From Pseudomonas duriflava (GTDB lineage: Bacteria > Pseudomonadota > Gammaproteobacteria > Pseudomonadales > Pseudomonadaceae), in NCBI RefSeq assembly GCF_007830155.1, contig NZ_VLKY01000008.1, positions 124,001 through 188,000 on the forward strand: a DNA stretch of 64,000 nt. The letters run 5' to 3'. A program made the position numbers and the translations under genes. The notes beneath the pieces are model-generated. The model searched no databases. It had not been told where the DNA came from and saw only the letters and a list, made by a program, of their open reading frames with translations. Position 1 is the first letter of the stretch. Each line of letters opens with the position of its first letter. Positions 18,596-27,592 of this stretch are shown here, one piece after another.

Positions 18596-19591
18596 ATGAG
18601 ACTGATTCAGTTCGAAACCCCTGAAGGCCGTCGTCACGTAGGGCTTATTGAAGGCGATAGCGTTCAAGTCGTCCGGAATGTACGAACTACTCGTGATCTG
18701 GCGTTAAACGCTATTCGGCATGGCCGTGGTTTGGCTGATGAAGTAGCCGTGCAAGGTTTGGACGTCGGACCACGCTATGGCGAGGTGAGAGAGGCCCAAC
18801 GGCTATTGCCTCCTCTTGACCATGAAGATCCTGCTCATTGTTTGGTGACCGGGACGGGATTGACCCATTTGGGAAGCGCGTCGACCCGCGACAAGATGCA
18901 TCAACAGCCCGTTCAGGCCGAAGCCAAGCTCACGGACAGTATGCGTATGTTCAACTGGGGGCTTGAGGGTGGTCGTCCGCCGGCTGGACAGGCTGGTGCC
19001 CAGCCCGAATGGTTTTACAAGGGGGACGGCAGTATCGTGGTGCGTCCTGGTGCAGATTTCCAACTCCCACCGTTTGCTGAAGATGCGGGCGAAGAGCCTG
19101 AGCTGACCGGTCTTTATGTTATTGGCGATGATGGGCAGCCATATCGAGTTGGATTCGCCTTGGGTAACGAGTTTTCCGATCATGTTATGGAGCGCAAAAA
19201 CTATCTCTATCTGGCCCATTCAAAGCTGCGCTATTGCGCGTATGGGCCTGAGCTGCGGGTAGGAGCGCTACCCCGTGCTTTGACCGGGCAGAGCCGTATC
19301 GTCCGTAACGGTGAAGTGTTGTGGGAAAAGGAGTTCCTTTCTGGCGAGGACAATATGTGTCATAGCCTGGAAAACCTGGAGTATCACCACTTCAAGTACA
19401 ACCAGTTTCTTCGTCCGGGCGATGTTCACGTGCATTTTTTTGGAACAGCTACGCTGTCTTTTGCGGATGGAGTCAAGGCTCAGCCGGGCGATCGCTTTGA
19501 GATCAGCATGCCGGAATTTGGCGAGCCGTTAATCAATGGCATCGTTCCGAGTGAAATGGCTTTTACAGTCGGTGGGGTAAAAGGGCTGTAA
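18596..19591 (+). CDS. AraD1/GguC-family protein (FAH fold), probable 2-keto-3-deoxy-pentonate dehydratase
   Basis: 331 residues from ATG 18596 (MRLIQFE). The C-terminal two thirds show a fumarylacetoacetate-hydrolase-like fold: CLVTGTGLTHLGS, WFYKGDGSIVVRPG, GEEPELTGLYVIG (metal-binding Glu pair), GFALGNEFSDH, and LRPGDVHVHFFGTATLSFAD. The GGR..AGQ region with GAQPEWFYKGDG is characteristic of the GguC/AraD1 group seen in sugar-acid loci. Located between the LysR regulator and ketoglutarate-semialdehyde dehydrogenase, it most likely performs the dehydration of 2-keto-3-deoxy-L-arabinonate, the step done by a DHDPS-type enzyme in other bacteria (inference). Confidence 0.75.
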   Translation: MRLIQFETPEGRRHVGLIEGDSVQVVRNVRTTRDLALNAIRHGRGLADEVAVQGLDVGPRYGEVREAQRLLPPLDHEDPAHCLVTGTGLTHLGSASTRDKMHQQPVQAEAKLTDSMRMFNWGLEGGRPPAGQAGAQPEWFYKGDGSIVVRPGADFQLPPFAEDAGEEPELTGLYVIGDDGQPYRVGFALGNEFSDHVMERKNYLYLAHSKLRYCAYGPELRVGALPRALTGQSRIVRNGEVLWEKEFLSGEDNMCHSLENLEYHHFKYNQFLRPGDVHVHFFGTATLSFADGVKAQPGDRFEISMPEFGEPLINGIVPSEMAFTVGGVKGL

Positions 19592-19810
19592 TAATGGCTT
19601 GTCACTAATGGCCAAATATCCATGACATGAAACATGTTCTTTAGCAGCGGCTTCATTAATCACTGGGCGACACAAACCTATAGTTGTATGATGACTTAAG
19701 TGGCGCTAGTCTGAAAGGTAGGCGGCGGACAGTACGATTATTTTCATTCTGGCTGCAGGGGATATTCCCTATGCAGCGTCCTGAAACCCTTTATGGTCAA
19801 GGAGTAAAGC

Positions 19811-21394
19811 ATGCAGATTACCGGACAGAATTATATTGGCGGTGCACGTAGTGCCAAAGGCGAAACGATTGTATACAGCGTTGACGCCACGACAGGTGAG
19901 AGGTTGTCCTATGACTTCTATCAGGCTACTCCTGAAGAAGTAGATGCGGCTGCTCGCGCTGCTCAGGAAGCCTATCCGATCTATCGCAGCCTGAGTGCCG
20001 AGAAGCGTGCCGCCTTTTTAGAGGCTATCGCAGATGAACTGGATGCTCTGGGTGATGATTTCGTTCAGTTAGTCTGCCAGGAAACTGCCCTACCGGCAGG
20101 TCGTATCCAGGGCGAGCGCGCACGTACCAGTGGGCAAATGCGCCTGTTTGCTACCGTCCTGCGTCGTGGTGATTTTTATGGTGCGCGCATCGATCGGGCC
20201 CTGCCTGATCGTAAGCCGCTGCCACGTCCTGACTTACGCCAGTGCCGTATGGGCTTAGGGCCGGTCGCTGTCTTTGGAGCCAGCAACTTTCCGCTAGCCT
20301 TCTCTACGGCAGGTGGTGATACCGCGTCGGCGCTAGCGGCGGGATGCCCGGTCGTGTTCAAGGCTCACAGCGGTCATATGGCCACGGCGGAATACGTCGC
20401 CAATGCTGTCGTTCGGGCTGCCGAACGTACTGGCATGCCGGCTGGCGTATTCAATATGATTTACGGTGGCGGCGTTGGCGAGTTGCTCGTTAAGCATCCC
20501 GCTATCCAGGCTGTAGGTTTTACCGGTTCGTTGCGTGGTGGCCGTGCGCTCTGTGATATGGCAGCCGCTCGTCCGCAACCGATCCCGGTCTTTGCCGAGA
20601 TGTCCAGCATTAATCCTGTCGTGCTGTTGCCAGAAGCGCTTAAGCAGCGTGGCGATACGGTTGCTAATGAGCTAGCAGCATCGGTTGTATTGGGGTGTGG
20701 TCAGTTCTGTACTAATCCAGGCATGGTCATTGGGATTCGCTCGCCAGAGTTCTCCGCATTCCTTGAACGGTTTGCCGCTACCCTGAATGACCAGCCTGCA
20801 CAGACGATGCTCAATGCTGGCACGCTGAAGAGCTATACCAAAGGACTTGAGCATTTGAACGCTCATCCTGGCATTACTCATTTGGCCGGCTCCGCTCAAC
20901 AGGGAAATCAGGCTCAGCCGCAATTGTTCAAAGCGGATGTCAGTCTGCTACTGAGTGGCGATGAGCTATTGCAGGAAGAGGTCTTTGGCCCAACTACCGT
21001 TGTGGTCGAAGTAGCTGACCGCGCCGAGTTGTTGCAGGCTCTGCATGGGTTACGTGGTCAGTTGACTGCTACGCTGATTGCCGAGACATCTGATTTAGAG
21101 ACGTATGGCGCCGAGCTAACAGCGGTGCTTGAGCAGAAAGCAGGCCGCCTGCTGATCAATGGTTATCCTACAGGTGTAGAAGTCTGTGACTCTATGGTGC
21201 ATGGCGGGCCTTACCCGGCTACATCTGATGCACGTGGTACTTCTGTGGGTACACTGGCGATTGATCGCTTCTTACGTCCCGTCTGCTATCAGAACTACCC
21301 CGATGCTTTGCTACCGGACCCATTGAAGAACGCTAATCCGCTAGGAGTTGCGCGTCTCGTCAACGGTACGACGACCAAGGATGCCTTGAGCTGA
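19811..21394 (+). CDS. 2,5-dioxovalerate (alpha-ketoglutaric semialdehyde) dehydrogenase
   Basis: 527 residues, matching the longer KGSADH group of aldehyde dehydrogenases. Motifs: VAVFGASNFPLAFSTAGGD (cofactor), GCPVVFKAHSGH, VGFTGSLRGG, catalytic Glu263 in FAEMSSINPV, and nucleophile Cys300 in GCGQFCTNPG. It oxidises 2-oxoglutarate semialdehyde to 2-oxoglutarate with NAD(P)+, the last step of the non-phosphorylating pentose route and also of glucarate and hydroxyproline breakdown. AGGAG precedes the ATG. A 219-base gap separates it from the AraD1 gene, so it may have its own promoter. Confidence 0.88.
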   Translation: MQITGQNYIGGARSAKGETIVYSVDATTGERLSYDFYQATPEEVDAAARAAQEAYPIYRSLSAEKRAAFLEAIADELDALGDDFVQLVCQETALPAGRIQGERARTSGQMRLFATVLRRGDFYGARIDRALPDRKPLPRPDLRQCRMGLGPVAVFGASNFPLAFSTAGGDTASALAAGCPVVFKAHSGHMATAEYVANAVVRAAERTGMPAGVFNMIYGGGVGELLVKHPAIQAVGFTGSLRGGRALCDMAAARPQPIPVFAEMSSINPVVLLPEALKQRGDTVANELAASVVLGCGQFCTNPGMVIGIRSPEFSAFLERFAATLNDQPAQTMLNAGTLKSYTKGLEHLNAHPGITHLAGSAQQGNQAQPQLFKADVSLLLSGDELLQEEVFGPTTVVVEVADRAELLQALHGLRGQLTATLIAETSDLETYGAELTAVLEQKAGRLLINGYPTGVEVCDSMVHGGPYPATSDARGTSVGTLAIDRFLRPVCYQNYPDALLPDPLKNANPLGVARLVNGTTTKDALS

Positions 21395-21404
21395 TCGACT
21401 CAAA

Positions 21405-21434
21405 TAAAAAACCCCGGTTTACCGGGGTTTTTTA
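21405..21434. terminator. Bidirectional terminator between KGSADH and regulator genes
   Basis: ACCCCGGT (21411-21418), two-base loop, ACCGGGGT (21421-21428), flanked by A6 and T6. It serves the dehydrogenase gene on the plus strand and the GntR regulator on the minus strand. Confidence 0.9.
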
Positions 21435-21442
21435 TGTCTGCA

Positions 21443-22156
21443 TCATTCACTTTCGAGCACTAGGGAGAGTGCCTTCCGCGCGTCTTCCAACTGTACGAGC
21501 GTAGCGTGCTTGGCGCCTAAGGCATCGCGATGCTGAATGGCGGTCAAGATGGCCTTGTGACGGGGTAGGGCTAACTCATGCAAATTAGGGCGGCGATTGG
21601 ACTGGCGTAAAGACTCACGCAGCGCTAAGGAAAGCATGTTGCATAGATTGGCCAGTAAGTCATTATGGGTCGCATCGGCGATTCGGCTGTGGAAATCGAG
21701 GTCTGGTTGAAGCAGATTCTCCGGGGTTTCCGCCATTTCCATCCGATAGTAGGCATCTTCAATGGCTGCTATATCTTCAGCTGTGGCGTTTGTGGCAGCC
21801 AAGGCTGCAACAGCGGGCTCGATGATGCAGCGTACGCTGGACAATACGTCAAAAAACTCGTTCTGAGGTGTCGTTTCCATCAGCCAGTGCAGTACATCTG
21901 GGTCAAGCATGTGCCATTCCCGGCGAGGTCTTACGACCGTACCTACTTTAGGCTTCGAGTACACCAGTCCCTTGGCCACTAGGACACGAGTGGCTTCTCG
22001 TAAGACCGGACGGCTGACCGCGTAGTCTTCACACAACGAAGTCTCTGCCGGAAGTTTGGAATCGACTGGAAAGTGGCCGGAGACAATCTGTCTACCTAGC
22101 TCCTGAACGATTCGAGCATGCATACTTTTGCGAAGGGAGGGCTTTCGATATTCCAT
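21443..22156 (-). CDS. FadR-subfamily GntR transcriptional regulator
   Basis: 237 residues from ATG 22156 (MEYRKPSLRK); the ribosome site is weak and the long upstream extension of the frame has poor composition. The N-terminal winged helix is seen in SMHARIVQELGRQIVSGHFP, LPAETSLCEDYAVSRPVLREATRVLVAKGLV. The all-helical FCD effector domain follows, with Asp and three His residues expected to bind a metal and a sugar-acid ligand (DLDFHSRIADATHN, LPRHKAILTAI). It lies 86 bases downstream of the pentonate dehydratase gene in the same direction, so it probably controls this pathway in response to a sugar-acid intermediate (inference). Confidence 0.85.
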   Translation of the reverse strand: MEYRKPSLRKSMHARIVQELGRQIVSGHFPVDSKLPAETSLCEDYAVSRPVLREATRVLVAKGLVYSKPKVGTVVRPRREWHMLDPDVLHWLMETTPQNEFFDVLSSVRCIIEPAVAALAATNATAEDIAAIEDAYYRMEMAETPENLLQPDLDFHSRIADATHNDLLANLCNMLSLALRESLRQSNRRPNLHELALPRHKAILTAIQHRDALGAKHATLVQLEDARKALSLVLESE

Positions 22157-22242
22157 GAGGCGCGGCGTTGCGATCCTGTTTCGGTGTCGCGCATCATAGC
22201 ATTCACCTCCTGCCGGTGCGGCAGAAGGTGTTATAAGTGCTG

Positions 22243-23982
22243 TCAATGGGAGTGCCGAGGCACTTCGGAGCCACGGCACCCGACTAGAAAGTCAAAATCG
22301 CACCCTTCATCGGCCTGCAACACATGATCCACATAGAGCTTGCGATAACCGCCTCCGATCATCTGAGCATTCGGATCCTGCCAGTCGGCTAGCCGGGCCT
22401 GTAATTCTTCATCAGATATATCCAGGTGCAGACGGCCACTGACACAGTCGAGTTCGATCATGTCTCCGTTGCGCACTACAGCCAGCGGCCCCCCTGCCGA
22501 GGCCTCGGGCGCAACGTGCAAAACCACGGTCCCATAGGCTGTACCACTCATGCGTGCGTCGGAGATACGAACCATATCGGTAATCCCTTTGGCGAGGAGT
22601 TTGGGCGGGAGGCCCATATTGCCTACCTCGGCCATGCCTGGATAACCTTTTGGGCCACAATTCTTTAGGACCATTACGCACGTCTCGTCGATATCCAAGT
22701 CCGGATCGATAATCCGCGCTTTGTAATCTTCAAGATTTTCGAAAACCACAGCGCGGCCACGATGTTGCATAAGTGATGGGGTTGCGGCTGACGGTTTGAG
22801 AACAGCGCCTTTGGGAGCCAGGTTACCGCGAAGTACACAAATTCCGCCGTCTTCACGAAGGGGATTATCCAAGGAGCGAATAACCTCATCCTGACCGTAA
22901 ATGGGCGCTCCCGCGCAATTTTCCCACAGTGTTTTGCCGTTAGCAGTCAGCGCCTCAGGATGGGGAAGGAGATTAGCTTCGCCTATACGTCGTATCACTG
23001 CAGGCAATCCACCGGAGTAGTAAAACTCTTCCATCAAAAACCGGCCAGAGGGCTGCAAGTCAACAATTGTGGGTGTGCCACGCCCGACCCGGGTCCAATC
23101 ATCCAGCTGTAGATCAACACCGATCCGGCCAGCGATGGCCTTCAAGTGAATAACGGCGTTCGTCGAACCGCCTATGGCGGCATTAACCCGGATAGCATTT
23201 TCGAAGGCTTCTTTAGTAAGGATCTTAGACAGGCGAAGATCTTCATGAACCATCTCGACGATACGCATGCCGGATAGATGAGCCAGTACATAACGGCGTG
23301 AATCCACTGCCGGTATAGCCGCATTGTGCGGCAATGACGTACCTAAGGCTTCAGCCATACAGGCCATGGTTGAGGCTGTTCCCATAGTATTGCAAGTACC
23401 AGCCGAGCGTGACATCCCGGCCTCGGCTGAGAGGAACTCGTTCAGATCGATCAGTCCGCCTTTGTAGGCTTCGTGCATTTGCCAGACGATGGTTCCGGCT
23501 CCGATATCGCGACCATGATGCTTGCCGTTGAGCATCGGTCCACCGGTCACCACAATTGCCGGGACATCGCAGCTGGCAGCGCCCATGAGTAGGGCTGGGG
23601 TGGTTTTGTCGCATCCTGTCAGCAAAACCACAGCATCAACCGGATTACCCCGAATGGCTTCTTCAACATCCATGCTGGCGAGGTTGCGCGTCAGCATGGC
23701 GGTAGGTCGCAAGTTAGATTCGCCATTGGAAAATACAGGAAACTCGACGGGGAAACCGCCTGCTTCATAGACGCCGCGCTTCACATGTTCCGCAATCTTG
23801 CGGAAATGAGCATTGCACGGTGTAAGTTCGGACCAGGTATTACAAATTCCAATAATGGGTTTGCCTTGGAATTCATGATCCGGAATACCTTGATTTTTCA
23901 TCCAGCTGCGGTACATGAAGCCATTTTTGTCGGCATTGCCAAACCATTGGGCCGAGCGTAGAGCTGTTTTTTTATTAGTCAT
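22243..23982 (-). CDS. Pentonate (probably L-arabinonate) dehydratase, IlvD/Edd family
   Basis: 579 residues, the length of sugar-acid dehydratases rather than IlvD proper (~612). The iron-sulfur cysteines are readable in IGICNTWSELTPCN, LLTGCDKTTPA and SAGTCNTMGTAST; further family signatures are LRGNLAPKGAV, MVLKNCGPKGYPG and ISDARMSGTAYGTVVLH. It converts a pentonate to the 2-keto-3-deoxy acid. Linkage to KGSADH and the AraD1 protein favours L-arabinonate; D-xylonate or another aldonate remains possible. AAGAG precedes the ATG. First gene of a leftward pair with the FadR-type regulator and divergent from the MFS carrier. Confidence 0.87.
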   Translation of the reverse strand: MTNKKTALRSAQWFGNADKNGFMYRSWMKNQGIPDHEFQGKPIIGICNTWSELTPCNAHFRKIAEHVKRGVYEAGGFPVEFPVFSNGESNLRPTAMLTRNLASMDVEEAIRGNPVDAVVLLTGCDKTTPALLMGAASCDVPAIVVTGGPMLNGKHHGRDIGAGTIVWQMHEAYKGGLIDLNEFLSAEAGMSRSAGTCNTMGTASTMACMAEALGTSLPHNAAIPAVDSRRYVLAHLSGMRIVEMVHEDLRLSKILTKEAFENAIRVNAAIGGSTNAVIHLKAIAGRIGVDLQLDDWTRVGRGTPTIVDLQPSGRFLMEEFYYSGGLPAVIRRIGEANLLPHPEALTANGKTLWENCAGAPIYGQDEVIRSLDNPLREDGGICVLRGNLAPKGAVLKPSAATPSLMQHRGRAVVFENLEDYKARIIDPDLDIDETCVMVLKNCGPKGYPGMAEVGNMGLPPKLLAKGITDMVRISDARMSGTAYGTVVLHVAPEASAGGPLAVVRNGDMIELDCVSGRLHLDISDEELQARLADWQDPNAQMIGGGYRKLYVDHVLQADEGCDFDFLVGCRGSEVPRHSH

Positions 23983-24147
23983 GTTTTTCTCTTATCGTAA
24001 GACTAAAGATTTTATTTTTAGCGAATCTAGACCTTTAATCGGTTTATTGGAAGCGTTGTTGATTAAAAAGTATTACTTTATAGTCTGGCAAGGAGCATCC
24101 AGAGTCCGCCTTGTTTGCTCATAACAAAAACAATTGGAGACTTGGTC

Positions 24148-25443
24148 ATGAGTCCAGAAATGCGGCTGATCCGCCTTATCACGCTCAAACTTATTCCCTT
24201 CCTCATTCTTTTGTATCTGGTCGCCTATATCGATCGTTCTGCCGTAGGCTTTGCCAAGCTACATATGGGCGCTGATGTCGGTATCGGCGATGCAGCTTAT
24301 GGGCTGGGGGCAGGGCTATTCTTTATTGGTTATTTTCTCTTCGAGGTTCCCAGTAACCTGTTTCTTCAGCGTTTTGGGGCGCGCCGCTGGTTTGCCCGTA
24401 TCTTGATTACCTGGGGTCTCATAACGATGGGAATGGCCTTTATTCAAGGGCCGACCAGTTTCTATGTGATGCGATTTTTACTAGGGGTCGCCGAAGCAGG
24501 CTTCTTCCCAGGAGTGCTGTATTACATTACCCAGTGGTACCCGGTTCGGCACAGGGGCAAGATATTAGGCCTGTTCATCCTTTCCCAACCGATTGCAATG
24601 ATGGTGACGGGGCCCCTCTCAGGGGCATTGCTGGGTATGGATGGCATGCTGGGTTTACATGGTTGGCAATGGCTATTTCTCATGATCGGAACGCCGGCCG
24701 TTCTGTTGGCCTGGCCGACCTTGGCTTTTTTGCCGGATGGTCCTGCCCAGGTAGCCTGGCTGTCGAAGGATGAGAAGCGCTGGCTGACCAGTGAACTCGA
24801 CAAAGACGTTCAAGCGTTTGGCCAGACGAGCCATGGCAACCCCCTGCATGCATTAAAGGACAAGCGAGTTTTGCTGCTGGCGCTGTTTTATCTACCGGTC
24901 ACTTTGAGTATTTATGGTCTGGGGCTGTGGCTGCCTACACTGGTGCACCAATTTGGAGGCAGTGACCTGACGACGGGGTTTGTTTCGGCGATCCCTTATA
25001 TATTCGGTATTATTGGCCTTTTGATTATGCCGCGCAGCTCGGATCGCCTGAATGATCGCTATGGCCATCTGGCTGTGCTTTATGCGCTCGGAGCTGTCGG
25101 CTTTTTCTGCAGCGCCTCGCTGACTGCACCGGTTCTGCAATTAGCAGCCCTTAGTCTTGCGGCCTTCAGTCTGTTCTCCTGTACCGCCATTTTCTGGACG
25201 TTGCCTGGGCGATTCTTCTCGGGCGCTAGTGCAGCGGCAGCCATTGCGCTCATCAACTCGGTAGGGAATCTGGGTGGTTATATCGGCCCGTTTGGTATCG
25301 GCGCGTTGAAAGCCTACACAGGAACCCTGGCGTCAGGGCTCTATTTCCTGACGGCTGTGCTCTGCATAGGTCTGCTGATGACTTGGTTTGTCTATAACCG
25401 TCTCGAGCGTAAATTGACCATGAAGGCTTATTCCCAAGCCTAA
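24148..25443 (+). CDS. MFS transporter of the anion:cation symporter (ACS) family
   Basis: 431 residues from ATG 24148, with GGAG eight bases upstream. About twelve hydrophobic helices in two halves with a central hydrophilic loop (DEKRWLTSELDKDV). ACS-family marks include LLYLVAYIDRSAVGFAKL in helix 1, GYFLFEVPSNLFLQRFGARRW after helix 2, and GVAEAGFFPGVLYYITQWYP in helix 4. The family imports organic acids such as hexuronates, glucarate, tartrate and phthalate. Placed divergent from the pentonate dehydratase gene, it probably carries the sugar acid rather than the free sugar (inference). Confidence 0.88.
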   Translation: MSPEMRLIRLITLKLIPFLILLYLVAYIDRSAVGFAKLHMGADVGIGDAAYGLGAGLFFIGYFLFEVPSNLFLQRFGARRWFARILITWGLITMGMAFIQGPTSFYVMRFLLGVAEAGFFPGVLYYITQWYPVRHRGKILGLFILSQPIAMMVTGPLSGALLGMDGMLGLHGWQWLFLMIGTPAVLLAWPTLAFLPDGPAQVAWLSKDEKRWLTSELDKDVQAFGQTSHGNPLHALKDKRVLLLALFYLPVTLSIYGLGLWLPTLVHQFGGSDLTTGFVSAIPYIFGIIGLLIMPRSSDRLNDRYGHLAVLYALGAVGFFCSASLTAPVLQLAALSLAAFSLFSCTAIFWTLPGRFFSGASAAAAIALINSVGNLGGYIGPFGIGALKAYTGTLASGLYFLTAVLCIGLLMTWFVYNRLERKLTMKAYSQA

Positions 25444-25462
25444 ATACCAGGTAAGCGAAACT

Positions 25463-25492
25463 AAAAAGCCACTTCTCAGGAAGTGGCTTTTG
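25463..25492. terminator. Bidirectional terminator
   Basis: AGCCACTTC (25467-25475), loop TCAG, GAAGTGGCT (25480-25488), flanked by A-run and T4. It separates the convergent MFS and CysH-like genes. Confidence 0.88.
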
Positions 25493-25507
25493 TGTCTACC
25501 GTATGAC

Positions 25508-26128
25508 TCAGTGCTGGATATGCAGGCCGCACTCCCGGTTTTCTTCACCCTTGGTAGGGTCGAAGTAGTCAAAGTTGTTCGGCAAGTTATGGGCGGTAAG
25601 GTACTGATATAGATCCTTGGAGGTCCATTGCAGTAGAGGAGCTACCTTTATCAGACCGTCTTGGTTGAGACTAACCGGCTGCATTTGAGCTCGGACGGCC
25701 GTGTCGCTGGCACGTAATGCCGTGAACCAGACGCTAGGCGCCATCTCGCGCAATGCACGAGCGAAAGGTTCGAGTTTGACCTCTTCGGTAAAGGCTGCAT
25801 GACGTGGATCGTCCAGCGCCGGGACCGGGCCGTCGAGTGCTTCACGATGAGCCCGCGAGCGTTTGGGCAGGTAAGTGATAAGGTTAAGATTCAGCGTACG
25901 CGCTACCTCGTCAGCGAACCGGTAAGTCGCCTCGGTGTTATAACCACTGTCCATCCAGACCACAGGAATATCCGGCTTGACGCGAGTCACCATGTGCAAG
26001 ATTACCGCCTCGAAAGGACGGAAGTTGGTCGTACAGATAGCCGGCTTGCCTAACCCTATCGCCCAGGCAATCAGTTGCTCTGGCTGGTTAGCGAATTCGG
26101 CATTGATACGGTCCAGGTCGAATGACAT
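25508..26128 (-). CDS. CysH-like PAPS/APS reductase family protein
   Basis: 206 residues from ATG 26128, which follows CGGAG; the long upstream extension overlaps pabB. It has the PP-loop-type sulfotransfer fold: FEAVILHMVTRVKPDIPVVWMDSGYNTEATYRF, WFTALRASDTAVRAQM, KVAPLLQWTSKDLYQYL and the C-terminal ECGLH with the catalytic Cys. The CC...CxxC cysteines of the [4Fe-4S] APS reductases usual in Pseudomonas are absent, and it is shorter than either class. The usual SSSFG nucleotide loop reads CTTNFRP. It may be a PAPS-type reductase or a divergent paralogue with another substrate. It follows pabB in the same direction. Confidence 0.7.
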   Translation of the reverse strand: MSFDLDRINAEFANQPEQLIAWAIGLGKPAICTTNFRPFEAVILHMVTRVKPDIPVVWMDSGYNTEATYRFADEVARTLNLNLITYLPKRSRAHREALDGPVPALDDPRHAAFTEEVKLEPFARALREMAPSVWFTALRASDTAVRAQMQPVSLNQDGLIKVAPLLQWTSKDLYQYLTAHNLPNNFDYFDPTKGEENRECGLHIQH

Positions 26129-26205
26129 GGCAGGACTCCGAGCGGTATGAGAAGAAGTCCGGCATGGTAGCAAAGCCACTCTTTGGCTGCACAGCCAGAT
26201 GGTGC

Positions 26206-27549
26206 TTACAGCGCTTCTAATGTTTTCATCAAAACGCTGACCTTGGCGATGGATTCGGCGTATTCCTCTTGCCATGTAGAATCTTTCACAATCCCACCGC
26301 CGCCCCAACAATAGGCCCGGTTGCTCTTGATAAGAACGCTGCGAATGGCAATCGAGCTGTCCATCTCGCCGCGCACATCAATATAAAGGAGTGAGCCGCA
26401 ATACAATGCGCGTCGTGTGGCTTCCAGCTCGTCAATGATCTCCATGGCCCGTATTTTGGGGGCGCCTGTAATCGATCCGCCGGGAAAACTTCCTGCAAGC
26501 AGGTTGAAAACGTCTAGCCCGTCGGCCAGTTCACCCCTCACGCTGCTGACTAGGTGATGGACATTGGGATAGCTTTCCAGCGCGAACAGCTCAGGCACGC
26601 GAACAGAGCCGGTACGGCAACTGCGCCCCAGATCATTACGCAACAGGTCCACAATCATTACATTCTCAGCGCGGTCTTTAGGGCTCGCCAAAAGCTCGGC
26701 GGCTAGTGCCGCGTCGCTCTGAGGATCAGTGCCGCGGGGGCGAGTACCCTTGATCGGGCGTGTTTCGACCTGTCGTTGTTTTAGCTGGAGGAAGCGTTCG
26801 GGGGAGTGGCTGAGCACAGCGCCTCCCTCGATACGGATATAACCGGAAAATGGTGTAGGGCAAGCGGCACGTAAGGCACGGTAAGCATGCCAGGACGACC
26901 CAGTGCAAGGGGCCTGAAAGCGTTGGGTGAAATTGATCTGGTAGCAATCTCCAGAAGAGATGTAGGCTTGTATGGATTCAATCCCTTGCCTGTACTGTTC
27001 CGCCGTGATGTCAGCGTTGAAGGGTGCTTCAAGACGAAATACACCGTGCTGTGCCGGGGCGGGCGCGGAAGAAAACAAAGCGACTAAGTGTTCTCGTTCA
27101 GAATCGGCCAACGATGGGTGAAAAACGAGCTGACTGCTCATTCGTTCGTGATCACTGATCAGGGCCCAACCATAAAGCCCTAGCCGCGCCTCGGGCAGGC
27201 CAAGATCATCTTGAGCATGGTTTGGTAGACGCTCCAGGCGACGACCAAAGTCATAGGCCAAGTAACCAATAAGGCCCCCAGCGAAAGGAAGTTCCATATC
27301 ATCGGGTAGAGCTGCCTCTCCCAATGTATCCAAGGCATGTCTAAGACGGTCGAAATAGACCCGCCCGGATTCGTCAGGCTTAATCTGTACGGTAGCTAGA
27401 GGCCAGGCACTCATGAGGTCATAGCGGCCCCGTGTGGCTACAGGTCTTCCGGAGTCCAGTAAAACAGCACCTTCCGCTTCCTTAATAAGATCGAAGTAAG
27501 TTGTTGGATCAGCACGATAGGGAAGTGCGTGTACGCTACACGTCTGCAT
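26206..27549 (-). CDS. pabB: Aminodeoxychorismate synthase component I
   Basis: 447 residues. It combines chorismate with ammonia supplied by PabA to give 4-amino-4-deoxychorismate for folate synthesis. Chorismate-binding signatures: SGDCYQINFTQRF, SHSPERFLQL, the catalytic Lys segment TRPIKGTRPRG, ENVMIVDLLRNDLGR, SVRGEL, SFPGGSITGAPKIRAMEII and YCGSLLYID. The PIKGT lysine marks PabB, as against PIAGT in anthranilate synthase. The ribosome site is weak. It lies 43 bases after the ATP-grasp ligase gene and upstream of the CysH-like gene, all leftward. Confidence 0.93.
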   Translation of the reverse strand: MQTCSVHALPYRADPTTYFDLIKEAEGAVLLDSGRPVATRGRYDLMSAWPLATVQIKPDESGRVYFDRLRHALDTLGEAALPDDMELPFAGGLIGYLAYDFGRRLERLPNHAQDDLGLPEARLGLYGWALISDHERMSSQLVFHPSLADSEREHLVALFSSAPAPAQHGVFRLEAPFNADITAEQYRQGIESIQAYISSGDCYQINFTQRFQAPCTGSSWHAYRALRAACPTPFSGYIRIEGGAVLSHSPERFLQLKQRQVETRPIKGTRPRGTDPQSDAALAAELLASPKDRAENVMIVDLLRNDLGRSCRTGSVRVPELFALESYPNVHHLVSSVRGELADGLDVFNLLAGSFPGGSITGAPKIRAMEIIDELEATRRALYCGSLLYIDVRGEMDSSIAIRSVLIKSNRAYCWGGGGIVKDSTWQEEYAESIAKVSVLMKTLEAL

Positions 27550-27592
27550 AATGATTTGTTCAGTGACTCAATAACGCGTTATACCGTGAAAA

